DNA of 20,714 bases from NCBI GenBank assembly GCA_024681495.1, contig JAILAS010000043.1, positions 1 through 20,714 on the forward strand. Direction: 5' to 3'. Made by a program: the position numbers and the translations under genes. The notes under the pieces are model-generated. The model saw nothing but the letters and a program-made list of their open reading frames with translations, searched no databases and had not been told where the DNA came from. Every line of letters begins with the position of its first letter. Position 1 is the stretch's first letter. Positions 1 to 8,086 of this stretch are shown here, piece by piece. Source of the stretch: Eubacterium sp. (GTDB lineage: Bacteria; Bacillota; Clostridia; Lachnospirales; Lachnospiraceae).

Positions 1-41
1 ATTTCCGGGGGTGCGGCTTTTATTATAGAAAGGGGTTTGAT

Positions 42-1139
42 ATGAAGTTTCATATTGGTGTAATTTCCGGTGACGGAATAGGACCTGAGGTAATCAGAGA
101 GGCTAAGAAGTCTCTGGATGCAGTGGCGGATAAGTTCGGCCACGAGTTCGAATACGAGGAGATATTGATGGGAGGAGTTTCCATCGATGCGACAGGAGAA
201 CCCCTGACAGACGACGCCATTGATAGAGCGAAGGCCGCAGACGCGGTGCTCATGGGCTCCATCGGAGGAGACGCGAAGACCTCTCCCTGGTATCAGCTCC
301 CCGCAGACAAGCGCCCCGAGGCCGGACTTCTGAAGCTCAGGAAGTCCCTTAACCTCTTCGCGAACATGCGTCCCGCATACCTCTATCCCGAGCTTAAGGA
401 GGCCTGCCCCCTCAGGGATACGGTCATTGGCGACGGATTCGACATGGTCATCATGAGGGAACTTACCGGAGGACTCTACTTCGGAAAGCGCGAGACGGGT
501 GAGAAGGATGGCGCAGAGTATGCCATCGATACTCTCGAGTACTCGGAGCCCGAGATTCGCCGCATTGCGAAGAAGGCGTTTGAGGTGGCGCTGAAGAGAA
601 GGAAGAAGGTCACCAGTGTCGACAAGGCGAACGTCCTCGATTCCTCCCGCCTTTGGAGGAAGGTCGTAGAGGATGTGGCCAAGGACTATCCCGAGGTTAC
701 GCTGGAGAACATGCTCGTCGATAACTGCGCGATGCAGCTCGTCAGGAACCCGGCCCAGTTCGACGTCATTCTCACCGAGAACATGTTCGGAGACATCCTC
801 TCGGACGAGGCCAGCATGTGTACCGGATCGCTCGGCATGCTTTCGAGTGCTTCGCTTAACGACACGAAGTCCGGCGTGTACGAGCCCTCGGGCGGATCGG
901 CGCCCGACATCGCCGGAAAGGACATTGCCAACCCCATAGCCACGGTATTGAGCGCGGCTATGATGCTCAGATATTCATTCGACCTCGAGGAAGAGGCGAG
1001 TGCCATCGAGAATGCTGTAAAGAAGGTTTTGGCCGACGGATTCAGGACGGGCGACATCATGCCCACGACCGGAAGCGACGAGGGCCTTACCAAGGTTGGA
1101 TGCAGCCAGATGGGTGATCTTATTAAAGAAAGGATATAA
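42..1139 (+). CDS. leuB: 3-isopropylmalate dehydrogenase
   Basis: Oxidatively decarboxylates 3-isopropylmalate with NAD+ to give 2-oxoisocaproate, the third step of leucine synthesis, in the cytoplasm. The 365-aa length is normal for the family. Visible landmarks are the N-terminal GDGIGPEV (about residues 10-17), MRELTGGLYFG near 135-145, the metal/substrate segment DNCAMQLVRNP starting at about D227, ENMFGDILSDEAS, and the NAD-binding stretch GGSAPDIAGKDIANP near 285-300. The start is fixed by GAAAGGGG about 8 nt before the ATG. It heads the visible leuB-ilvD-ilvB run; the ilvD start lies only 5 nt after the stop, and the ilvD ribosome binding site overlaps the leuB 3' end, which suggests co-transcription and coupling. 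The 41 bases upstream show no complete promoter, so the real operon start (probably leuA/leuC/leuD) lies outside. Confidence 0.97.
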   Translation: MKFHIGVISGDGIGPEVIREAKKSLDAVADKFGHEFEYEEILMGGVSIDATGEPLTDDAIDRAKAADAVLMGSIGGDAKTSPWYQLPADKRPEAGLLKLRKSLNLFANMRPAYLYPELKEACPLRDTVIGDGFDMVIMRELTGGLYFGKRETGEKDGAEYAIDTLEYSEPEIRRIAKKAFEVALKRRKKVTSVDKANVLDSSRLWRKVVEDVAKDYPEVTLENMLVDNCAMQLVRNPAQFDVILTENMFGDILSDEASMCTGSLGMLSSASLNDTKSGVYEPSGGSAPDIAGKDIANPIATVLSAAMMLRYSFDLEEEASAIENAVKKVLADGFRTGDIMPTTGSDEGLTKVGCSQMGDLIKERI

Positions 1140-1144
1140 GCCTT

Positions 1145-2806
1145 ATGAAGAGTGATAACGTAAAAACCGGAATGCAGCAGGCTCCTCACAGGTCCCTGTT
1201 CAACGCTTTGGGATTTACTCCCGAGGAATTAAAGAAGCCGATGATCGGAATCGTAAGCTCGTACAATGAGATAGTTCCCGGTCACATGAATATCGATAAG
1301 ATTGTTAACGCCGTAAAGCTCGGCGTGGCAGAGGCGGGCGGTACGCCCGTTGTGTTCCCCGCCATTGCCGTCTGCGACGGAATCGCCATGGGACACGTGG
1401 GAATGAAGTATTCTCTGGTTACCAGGGACCTCATCTGCGACTCGACCGAGTGCATGGCCATGGCCCATCAGTTTGATGCGCTCGTAATGGTTCCCAACTG
1501 CGACAAAAACGTGCCCGGACTGCTCATGGCAGCCGCACGTATCAACGTTCCCACCGTATTCGTATCCGGAGGCCCGATGCTCGCCGGACACGTGAAGGGG
1601 CAGAAGAGGTCACTTTCCTCGATGTTCGAGGCGGTTGGATCGTATTCGGCCGGTACCATGACCGAGGAGGACGTGCTCGAGTTCGAGAACAAGGTATGTC
1701 CCACCTGCGGCTCGTGTTCCGGAATGTACACGGCTAACTCCATGAACTGCCTTACCGAGGCGCTCGGCATGGGCCTTCGCGGAAACGGCACCATTCCTGC
1801 CGTATATTCCGAGAGGATTAAGCTCGCCAAGACCGCCGGCTATAAGGTAATGGAGATGCTCGAGAAGGACATCAAGCCCAGGGACATCATGACCAAGGAC
1901 GCCATCATGAATGCGCTCACCGTGGACATGGCACTCGGCTGTTCGACCAATAGTATGCTTCACCTCCCCGCTATTGCGCACGAGGTGGGATTCGACTTCG
2001 ACATAACTTTCGCCAACCCCATCAGCGAGAAGACGCCTAACCTCTGTCACCTCGCACCCGCGGGCCCCACGTACATGGAGGACCTCAACGAGGCGGGCGG
2101 CGTTTATGCGGTTATGAATGAGCTGGCCAAGCTCGATTTGATTAATCTCGACTGCATGACGGTTACCGGAAAGACTGTCGGAGAAAACATCAAAAACGCG
2201 GTCAACAGGGATCCCGAGGTCATAAGGCCCATAGACAATCCCTACACCAAGACCGGTGGACTCGCAGTACTTACCGGAAATCTCGCTCCCGACGGAAGCG
2301 TGGTTAAGCGAAGCGCGGTTGTTCCCGAGATGCTCGTTCACGAGGGACCCGCCAGGGTGTTCGACTGCGAGGAGGATGCCATCGCTGCCATTAAGGGCGG
2401 TAAGATCGTCGAGGGCGACGTAGTGGTTATCCGCTACGAGGGCCCCAAGGGCGGCCCCGGAATGAGGGAGATGCTCAATCCCACATCCGCCATCGCCGGC
2501 ATGGGGCTCGGCTCATCCGTGGCTCTTATCACGGACGGACGTTTCTCGGGCGCATCGAGAGGAGCATCCATTGGTCACGTTTCCCCCGAGGCGGCACTCG
2601 GCGGACCCATTGCTCTGGTGGAAGAGGGTGACATCATCAAGATTGACATCCCCTCGCTGTCCATCAATCTGGACGTGCCCGACGATGTTCTCGAGGAGAG
2701 AAGAAAGAATCTCAAGCCCTTCGAGCCCAAGGTGACCACCGGCTATCTCGCCAGATACGCCAAGATGGTCGATTCCGGTGCAAAGGGCGCCGTATTAAGA
2801 AGTTAA
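1145..2806 (+). CDS. ilvD: Dihydroxy-acid dehydratase
   Basis: Iron-sulfur dehydratase that converts dihydroxyisovalerate and dihydroxymethylvalerate to the 2-keto acids of valine and isoleucine synthesis. The 553-aa length fits the IlvD/Edd family. The cluster-ligand cysteines are all visible: C119 in CDKNVPG and the CPTCGSCSG motif at 185-193, followed by a conserved stretch through LRGNGTIPA. The C-terminal DGRFSG motif lies at about 464-469, followed by SRGASIGHVSPEA. The start has AAAGG within the leuB stop region, about 12 nt upstream. It sits between leuB and ilvB, 15 nt before ilvB, as in many clostridial branched-chain amino acid operons. Members of this family are typically oxygen-sensitive, which suits an anaerobe. 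No anomaly seen. Confidence 0.97.
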   Translation: MKSDNVKTGMQQAPHRSLFNALGFTPEELKKPMIGIVSSYNEIVPGHMNIDKIVNAVKLGVAEAGGTPVVFPAIAVCDGIAMGHVGMKYSLVTRDLICDSTECMAMAHQFDALVMVPNCDKNVPGLLMAAARINVPTVFVSGGPMLAGHVKGQKRSLSSMFEAVGSYSAGTMTEEDVLEFENKVCPTCGSCSGMYTANSMNCLTEALGMGLRGNGTIPAVYSERIKLAKTAGYKVMEMLEKDIKPRDIMTKDAIMNALTVDMALGCSTNSMLHLPAIAHEVGFDFDITFANPISEKTPNLCHLAPAGPTYMEDLNEAGGVYAVMNELAKLDLINLDCMTVTGKTVGENIKNAVNRDPEVIRPIDNPYTKTGGLAVLTGNLAPDGSVVKRSAVVPEMLVHEGPARVFDCEEDAIAAIKGGKIVEGDVVVIRYEGPKGGPGMREMLNPTSAIAGMGLGSSVALITDGRFSGASRGASIGHVSPEAALGGPIALVEEGDIIKIDIPSLSINLDVPDDVLEERRKNLKPFEPKVTTGYLARYAKMVDSGAKGAVLRS

Positions 2807-2821
2807 AGGAAAGGTAATAAA

Positions 2822-4513
2822 ATGCAGTTAAACGGTTCGCAGATAGTCATGGAATGCCTGCTGGAGCAGGGAGTGGATACCATTTTCGGATACCCCGGCG
2901 GAGCTATATTGAACATCTATGACACCTTATATCAGTATGAAAAAGAGGGTAAGTTAAAACATATCTTAACTTCTCATGAGCAGGGGGCGGCCCACGCGGC
3001 CGACGGCTACGCCAGGGCTACGGGAAAGACCGGAGTGTGCTTCGCCACCTCCGGCCCCGGAGCTACAAACCTTGTTACCGGAATTGCTACCGCATACATG
3101 GATTCGGTTCCCCTGGTAGCCATCACCTGTAACGTAGGCAGGGCGCTCATCGGTAAGGACTCCTTCCAGGAGATCGATATTGCCGGCGTGTGCATGCCCA
3201 TCACCAAGTACAGCTTCCTCGTGGAGGATGTAGAGAGCCTGGCCGGCACCATTAGGCGCGCCTTCCGCATTGCTGCCGAGGGACGCAAGGGACCGGTCCT
3301 CGTGGACATCACCAAGGATGTCACGGCTGCCCTCTGCGAGTTTAAGCCCGGCGAGGATAAGACCAGCCACTATGTGAAGCCCGTACCCACCGACGACCAG
3401 ATCGACGAGGTGGTAAACCTCATCGAGAACGCTAAGAAGCCCTATCTCTTCGTGGGCGGCGGCTGCGCGCTTTCGGGCGCGGAAGAGCAGGTTAGGGAGC
3501 TGGCAGAAAAAATCGACTGCCCCGTGTGCGACACCCTCATGGGTAAGGGAGTCTTCCCCGCGGAGAACCCCAGATACACCGGCATGCTTGGCATGCACGG
3601 CACGAAGACGTCGAACTTTGGCGTGAGTCACTGCGACCTGCTTATTGCGGTCGGCGTGCGTTTCTCCGACAGGGTTACCGGCAACGCATCCAAGTTCGTT
3701 CAAAACGGTAAGATCGTCCACATCGATCTCGATGCCGCGGAGATAAATAAGAACGTCAGGGCGGATTATCCCTTGGTAGGAGACGCCCGCGAGGTTCTCG
3801 AGAGAATTAACTCCAACCTTAACAACCTCGATCATTCCGACTGGATGAAGCAGGTTGAGGAGGCTTCGGAGCGTTATCCCGTTCAGATTCCCGATGGATT
3901 CTCGTGTCCCTACGTGGTATCCGAAATCTGCAAGAAGACCGGCGGAGACGCCATCATCTCCACGGACGTGGGCCAGCACCAGATGTGGTCGGCACAGTAC
4001 TATGAGTACAAGGAGCCGCATCAGCTCATCACTTCCGGAGGTCTCGGCACCATGGGTTACGGCCTCGGAGCAGCCATTGGAGCGGCCATCGGCCGCCCCG
4101 ACAAGAAGGTGGTTAATGTCACCGGCGACGGCTGCTTCAGGATGAACATGAACGAGCTCGCTACCGCTTCCAGGAATAACCTTCCCATCGTGGAAGTTAT
4201 CATAAACAACCACGTTCTCGGAATGGTGCGCCAGTGGCAGTCCCTTTACTACGGAAAGAGATACTCCGCCACGGTCCTCGACGACGGAATGGATTACGTG
4301 AAGGTCGCAGAGGGCATGGGCTGTAGAGCCAAAAGGGTTTGCAGCCGTGAGGAGTTCGACGCCGTTATCGACGAGGCTCTTAAATCTGAAGGCCCCTATG
4401 TGATTGACTGCATTATTGATTCAGACGAAAAGGTCTGGCCCATGGTATCCCCTGGGGCCACCCTGTCAGATACATTCGATGAAAAAGATTTAGAGAGTAA
4501 AAAGGAGGATTAA
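2822..4513 (+). CDS. ilvB: Acetolactate synthase, catalytic large subunit
   Basis: Thiamine-diphosphate enzyme that joins pyruvate to hydroxyethyl-ThDP to form acetolactate or acetohydroxybutyrate, the first common step of Val/Ile/Leu synthesis. The 563 aa show the three-domain ThDP fold: an N-terminal Pyr domain with the activating E53 in SHEQGAAH, a central FAD-type domain (about 190-330), and a C-terminal PP domain with the ThDP/Mg motif GDGCF at 435-439, continuing to INNHVLGMVRQWQ. Those last residues and the FAD-type domain favour a biosynthetic rather than a catabolic AlsS enzyme. GGAAAGG precedes the ATG. The gene is followed after 3 nt by serC, not by the small regulatory subunit ilvN, so the feedback-control subunit must be encoded elsewhere if it exists. 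ilvC is also not in the window. Confidence 0.96.
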   Translation: MQLNGSQIVMECLLEQGVDTIFGYPGGAILNIYDTLYQYEKEGKLKHILTSHEQGAAHAADGYARATGKTGVCFATSGPGATNLVTGIATAYMDSVPLVAITCNVGRALIGKDSFQEIDIAGVCMPITKYSFLVEDVESLAGTIRRAFRIAAEGRKGPVLVDITKDVTAALCEFKPGEDKTSHYVKPVPTDDQIDEVVNLIENAKKPYLFVGGGCALSGAEEQVRELAEKIDCPVCDTLMGKGVFPAENPRYTGMLGMHGTKTSNFGVSHCDLLIAVGVRFSDRVTGNASKFVQNGKIVHIDLDAAEINKNVRADYPLVGDAREVLERINSNLNNLDHSDWMKQVEEASERYPVQIPDGFSCPYVVSEICKKTGGDAIISTDVGQHQMWSAQYYEYKEPHQLITSGGLGTMGYGLGAAIGAAIGRPDKKVVNVTGDGCFRMNMNELATASRNNLPIVEVIINNHVLGMVRQWQSLYYGKRYSATVLDDGMDYVKVAEGMGCRAKRVCSREEFDAVIDEALKSEGPYVIDCIIDSDEKVWPMVSPGATLSDTFDEKDLESKKED

Positions 4514-4516
4514 GAA

Positions 4517-5602
4517 ATGTCAAGAGTTTACAATTTTTCCGCGGGTCCCGCAGTGCTTCCCGAGGAGGTACTTAAAGAAGCAGCAGAGGATATGCTCGAC
4601 TATAAGGGTTGCGGAATGAGCGTTAACGAGATGAGCCACAGGTCCAAGATGTTCGACGACATCATCAAGACCGCAGAGGCAGACATCAGAAAGCTCATGA
4701 ACATCCCTGATAACTACAAGGTGCTTTTCCTTCAGGGCGGCGCTTCACAGCAGTTCGCAGCCATTCCCATGAACCTCATGAAGAACAAGGTGGCGGACTA
4801 CATCATTACCGGCCAGTGGGCTAAGAAGGCTTACCAGGAGGCTCAGATCTTCGGAAAGGCTAACGCTATTGCATCCTCCGAGGATAAGACCTTTTCCTAC
4901 ATCCCCGACTGCTCGGACCTTCCCGTATCCGATGACGCGGACTACGTATACATCTGCGAGAACAACACGATCTACGGTACCAAGTTCCACACCCTTCCCA
5001 ACACCAAGGGCAAGGATCTCGTATCCGATGTTTCCTCCTGCTTCCTTTCCGAGCCCATCGACGTTACGAATTACGCCGTTGTCTACGGTGGAGTTCAGAA
5101 GAACGTGGGCCCCGCAGGACTCGTAATCGATATCATTCGTGAGGACCTTATCACTGACGACGTTCTTCCCGGAACTCCCACCATGCTCAAGTGGAAGACC
5201 CAGGCCGATAAGGACTCCCTTTACAACACGCCCAACTGCTGGTCCATCTACATCTGCGGACTGGTGTTCAAGTGGCTCCTCAATAACGGAGGCCTCGAGG
5301 GCGCTAAGGTTAGAAACGAGGAGAAGGCTGCGATCCTTTACGATTACCTCGACTCCTCCAAATTGTTCAAGGGTACGGTGGAGAAGGATTCACGCTCCAT
5401 CATGAACGTTCCCTTCGTGACCGGAGACGACGATCTCAATGCCAAGTTCGTTGCAGAGGCTAAGGCCGCAGGCCTCGAGAACCTCAAGGGTCACAGGACC
5501 GTGGGCGGAATGCGCGCATCCATCTACAACGCCATGCCCAAGGCCGGCGTAGAGAAACTTGTTGAGTTTATGGCAGACTTCGAGAAGAAGAACCTTAAGT
5601 AA
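4517..5602 (+). CDS. serC: Phosphoserine aminotransferase
   Basis: PLP-dependent class V aminotransferase that converts 3-phosphohydroxypyruvate plus glutamate to phosphoserine in the serine pathway; in many bacteria it also acts in vitamin B6 synthesis. The 361 aa begin with the family signature YNFSAGPAVLPEEVL. GGASQQFAAIPMNL lies near 75-88, and the PLP-binding lysine is K195 in GGVQKNVGPAG. The C-terminal GGMRASIYNAMP is also characteristic. A strong Shine-Dalgarno, AAAGGAGG (4501-4508), overlaps the ilvB 3' end 8 nt before the ATG, so serine and branched-chain genes are probably on one transcript. The serA start follows 13 nt after the stop. Confidence 0.97.
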   Translation: MSRVYNFSAGPAVLPEEVLKEAAEDMLDYKGCGMSVNEMSHRSKMFDDIIKTAEADIRKLMNIPDNYKVLFLQGGASQQFAAIPMNLMKNKVADYIITGQWAKKAYQEAQIFGKANAIASSEDKTFSYIPDCSDLPVSDDADYVYICENNTIYGTKFHTLPNTKGKDLVSDVSSCFLSEPIDVTNYAVVYGGVQKNVGPAGLVIDIIREDLITDDVLPGTPTMLKWKTQADKDSLYNTPNCWSIYICGLVFKWLLNNGGLEGAKVRNEEKAAILYDYLDSSKLFKGTVEKDSRSIMNVPFVTGDDDLNAKFVAEAKAAGLENLKGHRTVGGMRASIYNAMPKAGVEKLVEFMADFEKKNLK

Positions 5603-5615
5603 GAAGGAGACTAAA

Positions 5616-6776
5616 ATGTTTAATTACACATGCTTGAATCCGATTTCTCAGATCGGACTGGATGAATTCGGTGATAACTATAAGGTCGTTGAGGACATGG
5701 ACGTGGCTGACGCAGTGCTCGTTCGAAGCACCCAGATGCACGACATGGACATGGGCGACATCAAGGCCATTGCCCGCGCGGGCGCAGGCGTAAACAACAT
5801 TCCCCTCGACGACTGTGCCGAGAAGGGAATCGTCGTATTCAACACCCCGGGCGCCAATGCGAACGGCGTTAAGGAGCTGGTTATCGCCGGTATGCTTCTG
5901 GCCGCCAGAGACCTCGTCGGAGGACTCGAGTGGGTTAAGGAAGAGGCCGAGAATCCCGACATCAAAAAGCTTACAGAGAAGAAGAAGAAGGCCTTCGCCG
6001 GCGGAGAGCTCGCAGGCAAGAAGCTCGGAATCATCGGTCTGGGCGCCATCGGCGTAAGGGTTGCGAACGCCGCACTTAAGCTTCACATGGAGGTTTACGG
6101 ATACGATCCCTATCTTTCCGTAAATGCCGCATGGAACCTCTCCCGAAGCGCCAAGCATATCAGTGACGTAAACGAAATCTTCAAGGAGTGCGATTACATC
6201 ACCATTCACGTTCCCGCCATGGATTCCACCAAGGGCATGATCGGCGAGGAGCAGATTGCCATGATGAAGAAGAACGCAGTAGTTCTCAATATGGCCCGCG
6301 ACGTGCTGGTCGACGAGGAGGCTATGGTTAAGGCTCTTGCAGAGGGCAAGGTAAGCCGCTACGTTTCCGACTTCCCCAACACCACGACGGCAGGCAAGCC
6401 CGGTGTAATCCTCTTCCCGCACCTTGGAGCATCCACCTCCGAGGCGGAGGACAACTGCGCTGTAATGGCAGTTCAGCAGCTCAAGGACTACCTCGAGAAC
6501 GGTAACATCAAGAACTCCGTTAACTACCCGAACTGCGACATGGGCGTTTGCGAGACCGCGGCCAGGATCTGCATCCTTCACAAGAACATCAAGGGTACGA
6601 TCGGAAAGTACACAGCCATTCTCGGCGACCTCGGCATCAACATCGACAACATGGCAAATAAGGCCAAGGGCGAATATGCCTACTCCGTAATCGATACGGA
6701 CAGCGAGGTTACCAAGGAGGCGGTTAGCAAGATCCTCGAGATTGAGGAGATTATCCGCGTAAACGTAATTAAATAG
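5616..6776 (+). CDS. serA: D-3-phosphoglycerate dehydrogenase (short form with ACT domain)
   Basis: Oxidises 3-phosphoglycerate to 3-phosphohydroxypyruvate, the entry step of serine synthesis and the step before SerC. I chose the ATG at 5616 (386 aa, MFNYTCLN) because AAGAAGGAG lies about 7 nt upstream; an in-frame start at 5559 would extend into serC without a ribosome binding site. The NAD-binding Rossmann motif GLGAIG is at 141-146, the catalytic Arg is R228 in NMARD, and the catalytic His is H269 in FPHLGAST. The last ~70 residues (from about GTIGKYTAILGDLGINI) form an ACT domain, usually a serine-sensing site. It lacks the large intervening domain of long SerA forms. The R228-H269 interval is 11 residues shorter than in E. 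coli SerA and holds no Glu in the usual active-site loop (see findings). It could be another 2-hydroxyacid dehydrogenase, but the context with serC is strong. Confidence 0.9.
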   Translation: MFNYTCLNPISQIGLDEFGDNYKVVEDMDVADAVLVRSTQMHDMDMGDIKAIARAGAGVNNIPLDDCAEKGIVVFNTPGANANGVKELVIAGMLLAARDLVGGLEWVKEEAENPDIKKLTEKKKKAFAGGELAGKKLGIIGLGAIGVRVANAALKLHMEVYGYDPYLSVNAAWNLSRSAKHISDVNEIFKECDYITIHVPAMDSTKGMIGEEQIAMMKKNAVVLNMARDVLVDEEAMVKALAEGKVSRYVSDFPNTTTAGKPGVILFPHLGASTSEAEDNCAVMAVQQLKDYLENGNIKNSVNYPNCDMGVCETAARICILHKNIKGTIGKYTAILGDLGINIDNMANKAKGEYAYSVIDTDSEVTKEAVSKILEIEEIIRVNVIK

Positions 6777-6803
6777 CCATAAATAAAAGAAAGGTATAAC
6801 TTT

Positions 6804-8042
6804 ATGTCAGTTATAAAACCCTTCCGTGCCATCCGTCCGGCGGACAATGCGAAGGCCTCTCAGATAGCCGCTCTTCCCTATGACGTATACAACAGGGAGG
6901 AGGCCAAGGCAGAGGTCGAGAAGAATCCCATGTCTTTCCTCAAGGTGGACAGGGCCGAGACGCAGTTTCCAGATGACGTAAGCACCTACGACCCCAGAGT
7001 CTATTCCAGGGCAAAAGAGCTTTTGGATGGAATGAGGGAAGACGGCAGCTACATCACGGACGAGAAACGCAACTACTACATTTACGAGCTTACGATGGAC
7101 GGCAGGTCCCAGGCAGGACTGGTGGCGTGCGCATCCATTGACGACTATCTTACCGGCGTTATCAAGAAGCACGAGAACACCCGCGCGGAGAAGGAGCAGG
7201 ACAGGATCGATCACGTGAATACCTGCAGCGCCCAGACGGGCCCCATCTTCCTCGCATACAGGGGTGCCAAGGACATTGACGTCGTGATGGACAGGGTGAT
7301 GACCGGAGAGCCCGTCTATGACTTCACTTCGGAAGACGGAGTGGGGCACAGGGTCTGGGTCATTGACGATCCCGAGGATATCGGGGACATCGGACTCGCC
7401 TTCATGCGCATTGCCGAGATCTACATTGCGGACGGACACCACAGGTGCGCCTCGGCGGTTAAGGTGGGTCAGCTCAGGCGTAAAGAGGCCGGAGATTACG
7501 ACGGTACAGAGGAGTTTAACTTTTTCCTCTGCGTGCTTTTCCCGGATCATCAGCTTAAGATCCTCGATTACAACAGGGTCGTAAAGGACCTGAACGGAAT
7601 GAGCGCCGAAGAGTTTCTCGGGAAGGTTAAGGAGGTTATGGACGTTGATGAGATAGACGCCTCCAAGGCCTCGCCCACACGCAGGCACACCTTCGGTATG
7701 TTCCTCGACGGAAAATGGTACAGTCTCAGTGCGAGGAGGGAGCAGATTACGGGAGACCCCGTAAAGGGACTCGACGTCTCCATACTTCAGGACTATATCC
7801 TCGAGCCCCTGCTGGGCATTGAGGATCCCAAGACGGACGACAGGATTGACTTCGTCGGCGGCATCAGAGGCATGGACGAGCTCGAGAGAAGGTGCTCGGT
7901 GGATTGCCGGGTGGCGTTTTCCATGTATCCGACATCCATTTCGGAACTCTTCGAGGTGGCGGACGCAGGCATGCTCATGCCTCCGAAGTCCACGTGGTTC
8001 GAGCCCAAGCTCAGAAGCGGACTGTTTATACACGAGATTTGA
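6804..8042 (+). CDS. DUF1015 family protein, candidate serine-pathway enzyme
   Basis: 412-aa soluble protein of the DUF1015 family, whose biochemical role I do not know. It shows the family hallmarks: an N-terminal PFRAIRP, LPYDVYN near 24-30, a conserved central KKHENTRAEKEQDR (about 121-134) leading to a GPIFLAY segment, and ADGHHRCASA at 209-218. The DGHHR box resembles the active-site box of ParB/sulfiredoxin-fold proteins, some of which are free serine kinases (SerK, SbnI); this is my comparison by eye, not a search result. No signal peptide or membrane segment. The start has GAAAGG about 9 nt upstream and lies 27 nt after serA. DUF1015 commonly follows serC-serA in Clostridia, and no serB (phosphoserine phosphatase) is seen here, so a role in serine metabolism is a reasonable inference. 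It is the last gene of this run before the 8050-8075 hairpin. Confidence 0.88.
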   Translation: MSVIKPFRAIRPADNAKASQIAALPYDVYNREEAKAEVEKNPMSFLKVDRAETQFPDDVSTYDPRVYSRAKELLDGMREDGSYITDEKRNYYIYELTMDGRSQAGLVACASIDDYLTGVIKKHENTRAEKEQDRIDHVNTCSAQTGPIFLAYRGAKDIDVVMDRVMTGEPVYDFTSEDGVGHRVWVIDDPEDIGDIGLAFMRIAEIYIADGHHRCASAVKVGQLRRKEAGDYDGTEEFNFFLCVLFPDHQLKILDYNRVVKDLNGMSAEEFLGKVKEVMDVDEIDASKASPTRRHTFGMFLDGKWYSLSARREQITGDPVKGLDVSILQDYILEPLLGIEDPKTDDRIDFVGGIRGMDELERRCSVDCRVAFSMYPTSISELFEVADAGMLMPPKSTWFEPKLRSGLFIHEI

Positions 8043-8049
8043 TTTAGGA

Positions 8050-8075
8050 CCTGCCTGTGGCTTGCCGCAGGCAGG
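8050..8075 (+). promoter_or_regulatory. Strong hairpin covering the mscS ribosome binding site
   Basis: Arms CCTGCCTGTGG (8050-8060) and CCGCAGGCAGG (8065-8075) pair over 11 positions with one U-G wobble, closed by the 4-base loop CTTG. No T-tract follows, so it is a poor intrinsic terminator. The 3' arm contains AGG of the only plausible Shine-Dalgarno for the channel gene (AGGA, 8073-8076, 10 nt before the ATG at 8087). Folding should limit translation initiation, or the stem may protect the 3' end of the serine operon message. Structure seen directly; function inferred. Confidence 0.6.
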
Positions 8076-8086
8076 ATATTATAATT

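Noticed and set aside
1..41. Looked for a promoter or attenuator before leuB
   Set aside because: Only 41 bases are visible; apart from the ribosome binding site they hold no complete -35/-10 pair or hairpin that I can support.
2966..4213. Long antisense ORF (415 codons) opposite ilvB, and similar ones opposite DUF1015 (6807-8033), serA (5595-6581), era (12362-13306) and glyQS (16677-17906)
   Set aside because: They lie opposite well-supported genes, have no recognisable domains or ribosome binding sites, and arise from the codon bias of the sense strand.
5559..5615. N-terminal extension of serA to an upstream ATG
   Set aside because: It overlaps the serC coding region, lacks a ribosome binding site, and the extra residues do not resemble the family.
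8080..8085. Perfect TATAAT just before the mscS start codon
   Set aside because: Transcription would start near 8092, inside the coding region, and no -35 box lies at the right distance; an AT-rich ribosome-binding spacer explains it.
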